A stretch of DNA of 64,000 nucleotides from Tsukamurella sputi. Lineage in GTDB: Bacteria > Actinomycetota > Actinomycetes > Mycobacteriales > Mycobacteriaceae. Below the pieces are notes generated by a model, which searched no databases, was not told the origin of the DNA, and saw only the letters and a list, made by a program, of their open reading frames with translations. Location of the stretch: the NCBI RefSeq assembly GCF_007858445.1, contig NZ_VIGV01000002.1:62001-126000 (forward strand), written 5' to 3'. The stretch's first letter is position 1, and each line of letters begins with the position of its first letter. Shown piece after piece: positions 1 to 7,291 of this stretch. The position numbers and the translations under genes were made by a program.

Positions 1-410
1 CACTGCGGTGCCGCGACGGGCGGCGCGAAGCCGTTACCGGTGAGCAGCACGGTGTCCGAGAGGAAGTTGTACAGCTGCGCCAGATTCTCGGGTCCGCCCT
101 CGGCGAGATAGGCATGCGCCTGCGTGGCGACGCCCGCGGCCACCGTCGAGGCCTCCATCAGGTCGGCGTCCGGTGCCTGCTCCCCGGAGACCACCACGAT
201 CGGCTTACCGCTGGCCGCCAGCGCGTCGAGCCCGCTCTCCCAGTAGCGCCGTCCGCCCAGGATGCGCACGACGACGATATCGGCACCGTCGAGCAGACCG
301 GGAAGGTCGAGGTCGACGCTGATCCGGGCCGGGTTGGCCCAGCGGTACTCGACGCCGCTGGCCTTGGCGCTCAACAGATCGGTATCGGACGTCGACAGCA
401 GGAGGATCAT
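1..410 (-). CDS. cobN: Cobaltochelatase subunit CobN, N-terminal part (runs off window start)
   Basis: Large subunit of the ATP-dependent cobaltochelatase that inserts cobalt into hydrogenobyrinate a,c-diamide in aerobic B12 synthesis. Only the first ~136 codons are present; the full family is about 1200 residues. Visible CobN N-terminal features are the opening ILLLSTSDTDLLSA, the segment VVVRILGGRRYWESGLDAL and the pair SGEQAPDADLME / LSDTVLLTGNGF. The ATG at 410 was chosen because a TAGGGT -10 box ends 7 nt upstream, suggesting a leaderless transcript. It heads away from the cobG-cobH-cobIJ group, separated by three genes. Identity is firm; the rest of the protein lies outside the window. 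Confidence 0.93.
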   Translation of the reverse strand, partial: MILLLSTSDTDLLSAKASGVEYRWANPARISVDLDLPGLLDGADIVVVRILGGRRYWESGLDALAASGKPIVVVSGEQAPDADLMEASTVAAGVATQAHAYLAEGGPENLAQLYNFLSDTVLLTGNGFAPPVAAPQ

Positions 411-417
411 GAAGGCG

Positions 418-423
418 ACCCTA
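418..423 (-). promoter_or_regulatory. -10 box (TAGGGT) of leaderless cobN
   Basis: TAGGGT on the minus strand lies 7 nt before the cobN ATG. This is the spacing expected when transcription starts on the A of the start codon. No Shine-Dalgarno sequence and no cobalamin riboswitch fold is seen in the short gap to the neighbouring gene. Confidence 0.5.
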
Positions 424-444
424 TCCTGCGGCCCCGGAGGAGGG

Positions 445-921
445 TCAGAGCACGGCGCCGAACATGATCACCTCGGACGATGCACTGCTGATGTCCGGGG
501 CATCGGAGCCGGCGGCGTAGGCGACGGTGCTGGCGGTCTCGATCCGGACCCCGTCGCCGGTGGTCACCACGCACTCGACCTCGAACAGATCGATGCCCGC
601 CCGCGTGACGCGGTCGCTGATCCGGGCGCCGAGCGACAGGACGTCGCCGATGCGGATCGGGACGCGCTGCCGGATGGTTTGCGCGACGTGCAGCAGGCGA
701 CTGGGATCGAAGTCGTCGATCACGCCGGCCATGAGGCGCGCCGCGGCTTTGAACACCGGGTCCGCGACGATGAGCGGCGGCACCGGCGTGTCCTGGGGAA
801 CGACGCGGCTCTCGGCGTACGGCACGTGCGGCGACCGCGTAGCGCGCGCATAAGCGCGGACACTTTCCGAATCGACCGCGTAGCAGTCCTCGAGCCACAG
901 GGTGAAGTCGGCGCGCGTCAT
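445..921 (-). CDS. MaoC-type N-terminal (FAS1-like) dehydratase domain protein
   Basis: A 158-residue single hotdog-fold protein resembling the N-terminal dehydratase-like half of MaoC proteins and the HadA/HadC subunits of mycobacterial (3R)-hydroxyacyl-ACP dehydratase. It starts with a short tail, then the family-like stretch with VPPLIVADPVF near residue 47 and RVPIRIGDVLSLGARISDR near residue 85. No catalytic D-x4-H hydratase motif is obvious, as expected for a non-catalytic or partner subunit. The adjacent TetR regulator and fabH-like gene suggest a fatty-acid or ketide context. Function is inferred from fold only; the true partner is not visible here. Start supported by a TACAGT box 6 nt upstream. 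Confidence 0.7.
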   Translation of the reverse strand: MTRADFTLWLEDCYAVDSESVRAYARATRSPHVPYAESRVVPQDTPVPPLIVADPVFKAAARLMAGVIDDFDPSRLLHVAQTIRQRVPIRIGDVLSLGARISDRVTRAGIDLFEVECVVTTGDGVRIETASTVAYAAGSDAPDISSASSEVIMFGAVL

Positions 922-1535
922 TCGGGGACTGTAGCGCCCCGCACCACGTCGGGGGCTTCCATGGTCAGGTCGAGCAACGCCATCATCGAGTGGTAGACGT
1001 CCGTGAGCGGGTAGATGTCGCGAGCGGCGCGGGCGCGGGCGACCGCGCCCTCGATCGAGCTCATGAAGACCGAGGCGAAGACCAGGGCGCCCCGCTCATC
1101 CACGCCGTACTCGACGAGCGCGGACGCGAAGCGCCGCTCGCACTCGGTGTACGCGGCGGTGGCGGCCTCCTGAACGCGCGGCTCACCATCGGCGAGCGCG
1201 GCGGCCAGCAGCGGGCAACCGACTTGGAACTCCGAGCGGACGAGGACCCGCTTCCACAGCTCGATGAACCGGCCGATCCATTCGCGGGGCTCGCCCTTGC
1301 TGGTGGCCGCGTCGATGTAGCGGAGCAGGCGCCGGCCCGCGAGCGAGGTGGACGCCTCGACCAGCTCGGCCTTCCCGCCGGGGAAGTACTGGTAGAGCGA
1401 GTTCTTCGAGGCCTGCGACTGGGCGGTGAGCTCCGCGAGGCCGGCGTCGGCGAAACCGTGGCGGCCGACCAGGTTGAGTGCGGTGTTGACCAGTCGGACC
1501 CGCGGGCGGGGACGCGGCTTGGGGGCGGCGGGCAT
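918..1535 (-). CDS. TetR/AcrR family transcriptional regulator
   Basis: A one-component repressor with an N-terminal helix-turn-helix (about residues 12-55, containing GFADAGLAELTAQSQASKNS then LYQYFPGGKAEL) and a C-terminal ligand domain of the LmrA/YxaF type. The ATG at 1535 is preferred: GAGGAGGG lies about 10 nt upstream and the HTH then begins near the N-terminus. A GTG at 1598 would add 21 basic/proline-rich residues. It diverges from the fabH-like gene, and two near-identical 16-bp palindromes lie between them, so autoregulation and control of that gene are likely. The ligand is unknown. The 3' end overlaps the dehydratase start by 4 nt, so the two are probably cotranscribed. Confidence 0.85.
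   Translation of the reverse strand: MPAAPKPRPRPRVRLVNTALNLVGRHGFADAGLAELTAQSQASKNSLYQYFPGGKAELVEASTSLAGRRLLRYIDAATSKGEPREWIGRFIELWKRVLVRSEFQVGCPLLAAALADGEPRVQEAATAAYTECERRFASALVEYGVDERGALVFASVFMSSIEGAVARARAARDIYPLTDVYHSMMALLDLTMEAPDVVRGATVPE
928..933 (-). promoter_or_regulatory. -10 box (TACAGT) of leaderless dehydratase gene
   Basis: TACAGT lies 6 nt before the ATG at 921, inside the 3' end of the TetR gene. It suggests a second, internal leaderless promoter in addition to read-through from the regulator. Confidence 0.4.
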
Positions 1536-1618
1536 CGGGGCCGGACCCTCCTCGTCTCTTCGGAAAAGGCGAAACCGCCGGCGAGTGGAATTCGCCACGC
1601 GGCGTGGCGGCGCTTGTT

Positions 1619-1634
1619 TGAACCGCTCGGTTCA
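1619..1634. promoter_or_regulatory. Palindromic operator O1 for the TetR regulator
   Basis: TGAACCGCTCGGTTCA is a perfect 7-2-7 inverted repeat in the divergent region between the TetR gene and the fabH-like gene. Its twin lies 36 bp away centre to centre. TetR family dimers bind palindromes of this size; the pairing and location make it the likely autoregulatory operator. Confidence 0.75.
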
Positions 1635-1654
1635 TGTTACCAATGACGGACCGA

Positions 1655-1670
1655 TGAACCGAATGGTTCA
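1655..1670. promoter_or_regulatory. Palindromic operator O2 for the TetR regulator
   Basis: TGAACCGAATGGTTCA has the same 7-2-7 layout as O1 with a single mismatched arm position. It lies 35 bp before the fabH-like ATG at 1705, where a bound repressor would block that gene's promoter or early transcription. Confidence 0.7.
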
Positions 1671-1704
1671 TTCGCGCCACCCCTTCGAACGGAGTACCCC
1701 ACGC

Positions 1705-2769
1705 ATGACCGCCCCCGCCCGGATCGCTCCGCCCGCACCTGCTGAGCAGTCGAATGTCAGCTACCTCGGGATCGGCGCCTACCGACCGCGGCGGGTCGTG
1801 CCGAACTCCGAGATCGTCGACAAGATCGACTCGAGCGACGAGTGGATCAAGACCCGGTCCGGCATCGAGTCGCGCCACTTCGCCGAGGACGACGAGACGA
1901 TCCTCGAGATGTCGGTGAAGGCCGCTGAGCGCGCGGTCAAGGCCGCGGGCATCGACCCGGAGCTGGTCGACTGCGTCATCTCCGCCACCAACACCCGCCT
2001 CGAGCTCGGTCCTTCTCTCGCGCCTCAGATCGCCAAGTCGCTCGGCAAGGTCGGCATCCCCGCCTTCGACATCACCGCCGGCTGCTCGGGGTTCACCACG
2101 GCGGCTGCGGTCGGGGTGGACCTGATCCGCGCCGGTACCGCGAAGTACGTCGTCGTCGTGGGCGTCGAGCGACTGTCGGACCTGATCTCGCCGGAGGATC
2201 GCACCTGCGCGTTCATCTTCGCCGACGGTGCCGGCGCCGCGGTGCTGGGTCCGTCCGAGGAGGTGGGTGTCTCGCAGGTCTCGTGGGGCGCCGACGGCGA
2301 CTTCACCACCGCGATCTTCCAGGACAAGGACTTCGGCACATATTTCGACGAGGTGCACGCCTTCCGCGACGACACCTCGACCGAGGCGCCGGTCCGGCCG
2401 TTCCTGCGGATGGAGGGCCGCAAGGTCTTCCGCTGGGCCGCGACCGCGCTGCTCCCCGCCTGTCAGGAGGCCCTCAAGCTGGCCGGACTCACCTCGAAGG
2501 ACATCGACGTCTTCGTGCCGCACCAGGCGAACCTCCGCATCACCCAGGTGCTGATCAAGGCCCTCGAGCTGCGCGACGACTGCGTCGTGGCCGAGGACAT
2601 CGTGACCACCGGCAACACCTCCGCCGCGTCGATCCCGCTCGCGATCGAGGAGCTGCTGCGCACCGGCAAGGCCAAGCCGGGGCAGACCGCGCTCGTCATG
2701 GCCTTCGGTTCCGGCCTCGCGTACGCCGGTCACGTGATCACCCTCCCGCCGGTCCACGTCGAGGACTGA
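1705..2769 (+). CDS. 3-oxoacyl-ACP synthase III family protein (FabH-like)
   Basis: A 354-residue ketosynthase III thiolase-fold enzyme that condenses an acyl-CoA starter with malonyl-ACP. The triad is visible: Cys in ITAGCSGF, His in FVPHQANLRI and Asn in GNTSAAS. The C-terminal FGSGLAYAG glycine loop is also present. The ATG at 1705 is chosen because GGAG lies 10 nt upstream; an in-frame ATG at 1654 would lie on the operator. Direct control by the divergent TetR regulator suggests a dedicated rather than housekeeping FabH. The start of cobG overlaps its stop codon. The exact substrate is not predictable; mycobacterial FabH (long-chain acyl-CoA) and secondary-metabolite KSIII are both possible. 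Confidence 0.88.
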   Translation: MTAPARIAPPAPAEQSNVSYLGIGAYRPRRVVPNSEIVDKIDSSDEWIKTRSGIESRHFAEDDETILEMSVKAAERAVKAAGIDPELVDCVISATNTRLELGPSLAPQIAKSLGKVGIPAFDITAGCSGFTTAAAVGVDLIRAGTAKYVVVVGVERLSDLISPEDRTCAFIFADGAGAAVLGPSEEVGVSQVSWGADGDFTTAIFQDKDFGTYFDEVHAFRDDTSTEAPVRPFLRMEGRKVFRWAATALLPACQEALKLAGLTSKDIDVFVPHQANLRITQVLIKALELRDDCVVAEDIVTTGNTSAASIPLAIEELLRTGKAKPGQTALVMAFGSGLAYAGHVITLPPVHVED

Positions 2770-3839
2770 TCTCCCTGCCGAAGCAGCCTGACGCCTGTCC
2801 GGGGGTCCTCCGACCGCACGCCGCGGCCGACGGTGCCCTGGTCCGCGTCCGGCTGCCCGGCGGCGCGGTCGAGCCGGCGCAGCTGGAGCTCCTGGCCGAT
2901 CTGGCCGACGACGCGCCCCTCGAGCTGACCTCTCGCGGCAACGTCCAACTCCGTGGCGTCGCGGACCTCGAGGCCGCTCGCGGGCGGCTGGCCGACGCAG
3001 GACTCCTGCCGTCGGCTACGCACGAGCGTGTCCGCAACATCGTCGCCTCGCCCCGGTCCGCCGAACTCCGCGCGACCGCCGCGGAGCTCGACAGGGCACT
3101 CGTGGCCCATCCGGGTCTCGCCGTGCTCCCCGGGCGGTTCCTCTTCGCGCTCGACGACGGTTCGCGCGACGTGGCCGCTCTCGCCGCCGACGTCGAGCAC
3201 CGTGACGGCATCCTCCATCTCGACGGGTGGCCGACGGATCTGCCCGGCACCGTCGACGTCCTGCTCGGCGCGGCGCAGGCCTTTCTGGACCTGCGCACCG
3301 ACGAATGGCGCCTGCAGGACCTGGCCGACGGCGCCGCCCGTGTGGCCGCCGCTCTCGGCGGCGCCCTCACCGGTCCCCGGGCGGTGCCCGAGCCGCCGAA
3401 CCCGCCCCCCGTCGGGTGGTTCGACCGGCCCGACGGCTCGGTGACCCTCGGCATGGGCGTCCCGCTCGGACGCCTCGACAACCGCACCGCGCGGTTCGTG
3501 GCCGCGGTGGAGCACCCCGTCACCGTCACACCGTGGCGGACCCTGCACCTGCACGGGCTCGAGGAGGGAGCCGCGGAGACGGTGGTGCGCGTCCTCGCTC
3601 CGATGGGGCTGATCTTCGACGCCGGCGACCCGTTGCTCCGGGTCAGCGCGTGCGTCGGCGATCGCGGCTGCGCGCGCGCCGAGGGTGATTCCCTCACGCA
3701 CGCTCAGGATCTGGCGGGGTCGCTCGGGGACGACGAGCGGGTCCACGTCGTGGCCTGCGAGCGCGGGTGCGGCGCACCGCCGGGCGAACACCGACGGGTG
3801 GTCCTTCCCCTGAGCCGCCCCGCCGGACCCGCCGCATAG
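2766..3839 (+). CDS. cobG: Precorrin-3B synthase CobG (apparent CTG start)
   Basis: Oxygen-dependent Fe-S enzyme converting precorrin-3A to precorrin-3B, the ring-contraction priming step of aerobic cobalamin synthesis. The protein (about 357 residues) shows the CobG start region ACPGVLRPHAAADGALVRV, the sulfite-reductase-like SRGNVQLRG motif near residue 60, and cysteines in RVSACVGDRGC and ACERGCG for the 4Fe-4S/siroheme-like site. Odd point: there is no in-frame ATG, GTG or TTG between the fabH stop and well inside the conserved N-terminus. A CTG at 2766 overlaps the fabH TGA as CTGA, mimicking the usual ATGA coupling; a second CTG is at 2775. The 5' boundary is therefore inferred. Followed by cobH and cobIJ. 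Confidence 0.85.
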   Translation: MISLPKQPDACPGVLRPHAAADGALVRVRLPGGAVEPAQLELLADLADDAPLELTSRGNVQLRGVADLEAARGRLADAGLLPSATHERVRNIVASPRSAELRATAAELDRALVAHPGLAVLPGRFLFALDDGSRDVAALAADVEHRDGILHLDGWPTDLPGTVDVLLGAAQAFLDLRTDEWRLQDLADGAARVAAALGGALTGPRAVPEPPNPPPVGWFDRPDGSVTLGMGVPLGRLDNRTARFVAAVEHPVTVTPWRTLHLHGLEEGAAETVVRVLAPMGLIFDAGDPLLRVSACVGDRGCARAEGDSLTHAQDLAGSLGDDERVHVVACERGCGAPPGEHRRVVLPLSRPAGPAA

Positions 3840-3842
3840 ACT
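3837..3842 (+). promoter_or_regulatory. -10 box (TAGACT) of leaderless cobH, overlapping the cobG stop
   Basis: TAGACT begins one base before the cobG stop codon and lies 6 nt before the cobH GTG. It would allow cobH-cobIJ to be transcribed separately from fabH-cobG. Confidence 0.4.
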
Positions 3843-3848
3843 TCCCGG

Positions 3849-4484
3849 GTGCACGACTACCTCACCGACGGCGCCGAGATCTACCGGCGATCGTTCGCCA
3901 CGATCCGCGCCGAGGCGGAGCTCGGCCTCCTCGCCGGTGACGCGGAGACGGTGGCGGTCCGCATGATCCACGCCGCCGGCCAGACCGACCTCGATCGCGA
4001 TATCCGCATCTCCGCGGGTGCGGTCGCCGCGGGTCGCGCAGCGCTCCGTGCCGGCGCGCCGATCCTCGCCGACGCGAACATGGTGGTGCACGGCGTGACC
4101 CGTGCCCGCCTCCCCGCGGACAACGAGGTGCTGTGCCTGCTGCGTGATCCGCGCGTACCGGCGCTGGCCTCCGAGATCGGCAACACACGCAGTGCCGCGG
4201 CGCTGGAGCTGTGGGGCGAGCGGATGGCGGGCGCTGTCGTCGCCATCGGCAACGCGCCCACCGCGCTGTTCCACCTCCTGGACCTCCTGGCTGCGGGAGC
4301 GCCGAAACCCGCAGTGATCGTGGGTGTTCCGGTCGGATTCATCGGCGCGGCCGAGTCCAAGGACGCGCTCGTCGCGGAGGCGACGGGGCTCGGCGTCGAG
4401 TACATCACCGTGCTGGGCCGCCGCGGCGGCAGCGCGATCACGGCGGCGGCGCTCAACGCGCTGGCGCGGGAGGAGGAGCTGTGA
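3849..4484 (+). CDS. cobH: Precorrin-8X methylmutase CobH
   Basis: Moves the methyl group from C-11 to C-12 of precorrin-8X to give hydrogenobyrinic acid. The 211-residue length matches the family. The catalytic histidine is in VRMIHAAGQTDLDRDI (near residue 42), followed by ILADANMVVHGVT, GNTRSAAAL and the glycine-rich VIVGVPVGFIGAAESK. GTG start; the last codons overlap the next start as GTGA, so translation of cobIJ is coupled. Its neighbours complete three consecutive aerobic corrin-ring functions. Confidence 0.95.
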   Translation: MHDYLTDGAEIYRRSFATIRAEAELGLLAGDAETVAVRMIHAAGQTDLDRDIRISAGAVAAGRAALRAGAPILADANMVVHGVTRARLPADNEVLCLLRDPRVPALASEIGNTRSAAALELWGERMAGAVVAIGNAPTALFHLLDLLAAGAPKPAVIVGVPVGFIGAAESKDALVAEATGLGVEYITVLGRRGGSAITAAALNALAREEEL

Positions 4485-5953
4485 CGGGAATCCTGTACGG
4501 CGTCGGCGTCGGACCGGGCGACCCCGAGCTCGTCACCGTCAAGGCCGCACGGCTCATCGGCGAGGCCGACGTGGTGGCGTATCACAGTGCACGCCATGGC
4601 AGGTCGAACGCGCGGGCGTGCGCCGCACCCTATCTCCGCGCCGGCCAGACCGAGATCCGCCTGATGTACCCGGTGACCACCGAGACCACCGATCATCCCG
4701 GCGGCTACCGCGGTGCGCTCGACGACTTCTACACCGAGGCCGCCGAGCAACTGGCCGAGTACCTCACCACCGGGCGGAACGTGGTGCTCCTCGCCGAGGG
4801 CGACCCGATGTTCTACAGCTCGTACATGCACATGCACAAACGGCTGCGCGAGCGATTCGAGTGCGTCGTGGTTCCCGGGGTCACCTCCGTGAGCGCCGCG
4901 GCCGCCGCGACGGGCGTGCCGCTCGTGGAGGCGGACGAGGTCCTCACGGTGCTGCCGGGCACGCTCTCCGAGCCGGAACTGCGCCGCCGCCTCGCCGATA
5001 CCGATGCCGCCGCGATCATGAAGCTGGGGCGGACCTTCCCGACGGTGCGCGAGGCCCTGCACGCCGCGGATCGCGAGGGCACCGCCTGGTACGTCGAGCG
5101 CGCCAGCCGCGCTGACGAGCGGGTCCTCGCCGTGGGCGACGTGAGCGCCGAGGACGTCCCCTACTTCGCCACCGTCCTGGTGCCGGGCCGGATCAACGCC
5201 CCGTCGAAGGCTCCGGCGGGCGAGGTCGTGGTGGTGGGGCTCGGGCCCGGCGACGAGGCGTGGACCACCCCCGAGGTGCGGCACGAGCTGTCCGAGGCCA
5301 CCGACATCGTCGGCTATCAGACCTACACCGACCGCGTGCGGCCGAGGCCCGGCCAGCGGGTGCACGCGTCCGACAACCGGGTGGAGGCCGAGCGGGCCCG
5401 CCACGCACTGGAACTCGCGGCCAGTGGGGCGCGGGTCGCCGTGGTCAGTTCGGGTGATCCCGGCGTCTTCGCGATGGCCTCCGCCGTCGCGGAGGTCGCC
5501 GCCGATCCCGCCTTCGACGCCGTGCGGGTCCGCGTGCTGCCGGGAATGACGGCGGCGAACGCCGTGGCCAGTCGCGTCGGTGCGCCGCTGGGCCACGACT
5601 ACGCCGTGATCTCGCTGTCGGACTACCTCAAGCCGTGGGACGTCATCGAGGCGCGGCTGCGCGCCGTCGCCGCTGCGGATCTCGCCCTCGCCGTCTACAA
5701 CCCGGCGTCGAAGACCCGCCGCGAACAGTTGGAGAGGATGCGGGACGTCCTGCTCGAGGTGCGCTCGCCCGAGACCGTCGTCGTGGTGGGGCGGGCCGTC
5801 GGCTCCCCCGACGAATCGCTGACGGTGACCACGCTCGGCGAACTGGACACCGACACCGTGGACATGCGCTGTCTGCTCATCGTCGGCTCGTCGCGCACCG
5901 AGGTCACCGAGCGCAGCGGAGGCCGGATCGTGCACACTCCGCGCCGGTACTAG
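4481..5953 (+). CDS. cobIJ: Fused precorrin-2 C20-methyltransferase / precorrin-3B C17-methyltransferase (CobIJ)
   Basis: A 490-residue fusion of two SAM-dependent tetrapyrrole methylases. Residues 1-240 are CobI-like (GILYGVGVGPGDPELVTVKA at the start, LLAEGDPMFYSSYMHMH near 108, VVPGVTSVSAAAAATG). Residues 245-490 are CobJ-like (VVVGLGPGDEAWTTPEV, VVSSGDPGVFAMASAV, VLPGMTAANAVASRVG, ALAVYNPASKTRREQL). The same fusion is known in M. tuberculosis (Rv2066, from memory). It catalyses C-20 methylation before, and C-17 methylation with ring contraction after, the CobG step, so fusing the halves may channel intermediates. GTG start overlaps the cobH stop. Confidence 0.95.
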   Translation: MTGILYGVGVGPGDPELVTVKAARLIGEADVVAYHSARHGRSNARACAAPYLRAGQTEIRLMYPVTTETTDHPGGYRGALDDFYTEAAEQLAEYLTTGRNVVLLAEGDPMFYSSYMHMHKRLRERFECVVVPGVTSVSAAAAATGVPLVEADEVLTVLPGTLSEPELRRRLADTDAAAIMKLGRTFPTVREALHAADREGTAWYVERASRADERVLAVGDVSAEDVPYFATVLVPGRINAPSKAPAGEVVVVGLGPGDEAWTTPEVRHELSEATDIVGYQTYTDRVRPRPGQRVHASDNRVEAERARHALELAASGARVAVVSSGDPGVFAMASAVAEVAADPAFDAVRVRVLPGMTAANAVASRVGAPLGHDYAVISLSDYLKPWDVIEARLRAVAAADLALAVYNPASKTRREQLERMRDVLLEVRSPETVVVVGRAVGSPDESLTVTTLGELDTDTVDMRCLLIVGSSRTEVTERSGGRIVHTPRRY

Positions 5954-5990
5954 TGTCGAAGGCCCCACCCGCCGTCGACGAGGAGTGACC

Positions 5991-6281
5991 ATGGCCAAGG
6001 CGTACTGGATCGCGTTCTACCAGGAGATCAAGGACCCGGAGAAGATGGCGGAGTACGCCCGGCTCGGCGGCCCCGCGATCACCGACGGCGGCGGGCGATT
6101 CGTGGTGCGCGGTCAGGCCGCTGTCGCCTACGAGGCCGGAAAGATCGAGCGCACCACGGTGATCGAGTTCGACAGCCTCGAGCAGGCCGTCGCCACGCAC
6201 GACTCCCCCGCGTACCAGGCCGCCCTGGCCGCGCTCGGCGACGGCGCGGTCCGCGAGATCCGTATCTGCGAGGGCTCCTGA
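5991..6281 (+). CDS. DUF1330 domain protein
   Basis: A 96-residue dimeric alpha-beta barrel type protein of the DUF1330 family: AYWIAFYQEIKDPEKMAEYA at the start, GGRFVVRGQ in the middle, and the conserved IEFDSLEQAVATHDSPAYQ near residue 62. No catalytic activity is established for the family. An AGGAG at 5981 supports the ATG at 5991 (5-nt spacing); a GTG at 5985 overlaps that signal and is less likely. It follows cobIJ by 37 nt but has no evident link to cobalamin. Confidence 0.85.
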   Translation: MAKAYWIAFYQEIKDPEKMAEYARLGGPAITDGGGRFVVRGQAAVAYEAGKIERTTVIEFDSLEQAVATHDSPAYQAALAALGDGAVREIRICEGS

Positions 6282-6305
6282 CCCGTCGTGATGTCCCGTC
6301 GCGGA

Positions 6306-6328
6306 GCCTGCCCCTCACAGGGGCAGGC
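6306..6328. promoter_or_regulatory. Perfect 10-bp hairpin/palindrome upstream of the XRE regulator
   Basis: Arms GCCTGCCCCT and AGGGGCAGGC flank a 3-nt loop, 33 nt before the regulator ATG. It could terminate the DUF1330 transcript, but no T-run follows. Its position suits an operator for the adjacent regulator just as well. Confidence 0.55.
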
Positions 6329-6360
6329 AACCGCGCGGGAAGTCGACCAGACTCGGGGAC

Positions 6361-7206
6361 ATGATCGATGAGACCGCCCCGACACTGGGCTCCTTCCTCC
6401 GGTCGCGCCGGGCATCGGTGGATGCCGACGACCTCGGCCTCGCCACCTACGGCCGCCGCCGCGTCCCGGGCCTGCGCCGCGAGGAGCTGGCCGAGCTCGC
6501 CGGAGTGTCGGTCAACTACCTGACCCGACTCGAACAGGGCGCCGCCGGCAACCCCTCCGACGAGGTGCTCAGCGCCCTCGCCCGTGCGCTCCGGCTCAGT
6601 GAGGTCGAGCGCCTGCACCTGCTCGAACTCGCGCACCCGTCCGGCGAACGCGCGGCGCCCATCGACCGCGACGGACACGGGTTCACCGGCGTACGGCAGC
6701 TCGTCGACGCGATGGACACCCCCGCAGTGGTGCTCTCCCGCAACCAGGACGTCCTCGCCTGGAACCGCCTCGGCAACGCCGTGATCGCCCCGCACGTGCC
6801 CCACGGCGACCTGCACGCCGATCCGCCGCCGAACAAGGTGCGCCAGATCTTCCTCGACCCCGAGGTCCGCTCCCTGTACGTCGACTGGGAGCACGAGGCC
6901 GAACTGGCCGTCGCCTCCCTCCGCTGGGTCGCCGCGCAGTTCCCGGACGACGAGGCACTCCGCCGGCTTCTCGGGGAGCTGGTACTCGACCGCGACTTCG
7001 CTCGCCTGTGGGCGCTGCAGGCCGTCGAGCTGTGTACCAGTGGGCTCAAGCAGTTCCGGCATCCGTGGGTCGGCCGCATCGACCTCTGCTATCAGATGTT
7101 GCACCTCCCCGAGTCCGACGGCGCCCGCATGATCGCCTTCAGCGCCGCGCCCGGCACTCCCCACGACGATGCGCTCACCCTGCTCCGCCACCGCGTCGCC
7201 GACTGA
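6361..7206 (+). CDS. XRE-family regulator with MmyB-like ligand-binding domain
   Basis: A 281-residue actinobacterial one-component regulator. The N-terminal HTH spans about residues 8-85 (LGSFLRSRRASV, VPGLRREELAELAGVSVNYL, then TRLEQG). The C-terminal MmyB-like PAS-type domain (about 105-275) has the typical TPAVVLSRNQDVLAWNRLGN opening and the LTSG/HPWVG-like end (LKQFRHPWVG). Such regulators often control an adjacent enzyme or transporter, here the esterase and MFS exporter downstream. The start is supported by the beginning of the family's conserved segment; a weak CAGACT box lies 7 nt upstream. Ligand unknown. Confidence 0.88.
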   Translation: MIDETAPTLGSFLRSRRASVDADDLGLATYGRRRVPGLRREELAELAGVSVNYLTRLEQGAAGNPSDEVLSALARALRLSEVERLHLLELAHPSGERAAPIDRDGHGFTGVRQLVDAMDTPAVVLSRNQDVLAWNRLGNAVIAPHVPHGDLHADPPPNKVRQIFLDPEVRSLYVDWEHEAELAVASLRWVAAQFPDDEALRRLLGELVLDRDFARLWALQAVELCTSGLKQFRHPWVGRIDLCYQMLHLPESDGARMIAFSAAPGTPHDDALTLLRHRVAD

Positions 7207-7233
7207 CCTCCTCCTCTCCTCGAAACACCCATC

Positions 7234-7273
7234 GCAGCGCCACCGGGACGCGACTCCCGGCGATCGGCGCTGC
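7234..7273. other. Nested inverted repeat between XRE regulator and esterase
   Basis: Outer arms GCAGCGCC / GGCGCTGC (7234-7241 and 7266-7273) enclose inner arms CCGGGA / TCCCGG (7243-7248 and 7255-7260). In RNA this folds into a compound hairpin ending 18 nt before the esterase start. It may be a terminator or attenuator for the regulator transcript, or an operator. Confidence 0.45.
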
Positions 7274-7291
7274 CCGTAGAACGGAACCTCC

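Noticed and set aside
411-444. Riboswitch or leader upstream of cobN
   Set aside because: The gap to the next gene is 34 bp and a -10 box sits 7 nt from the ATG.
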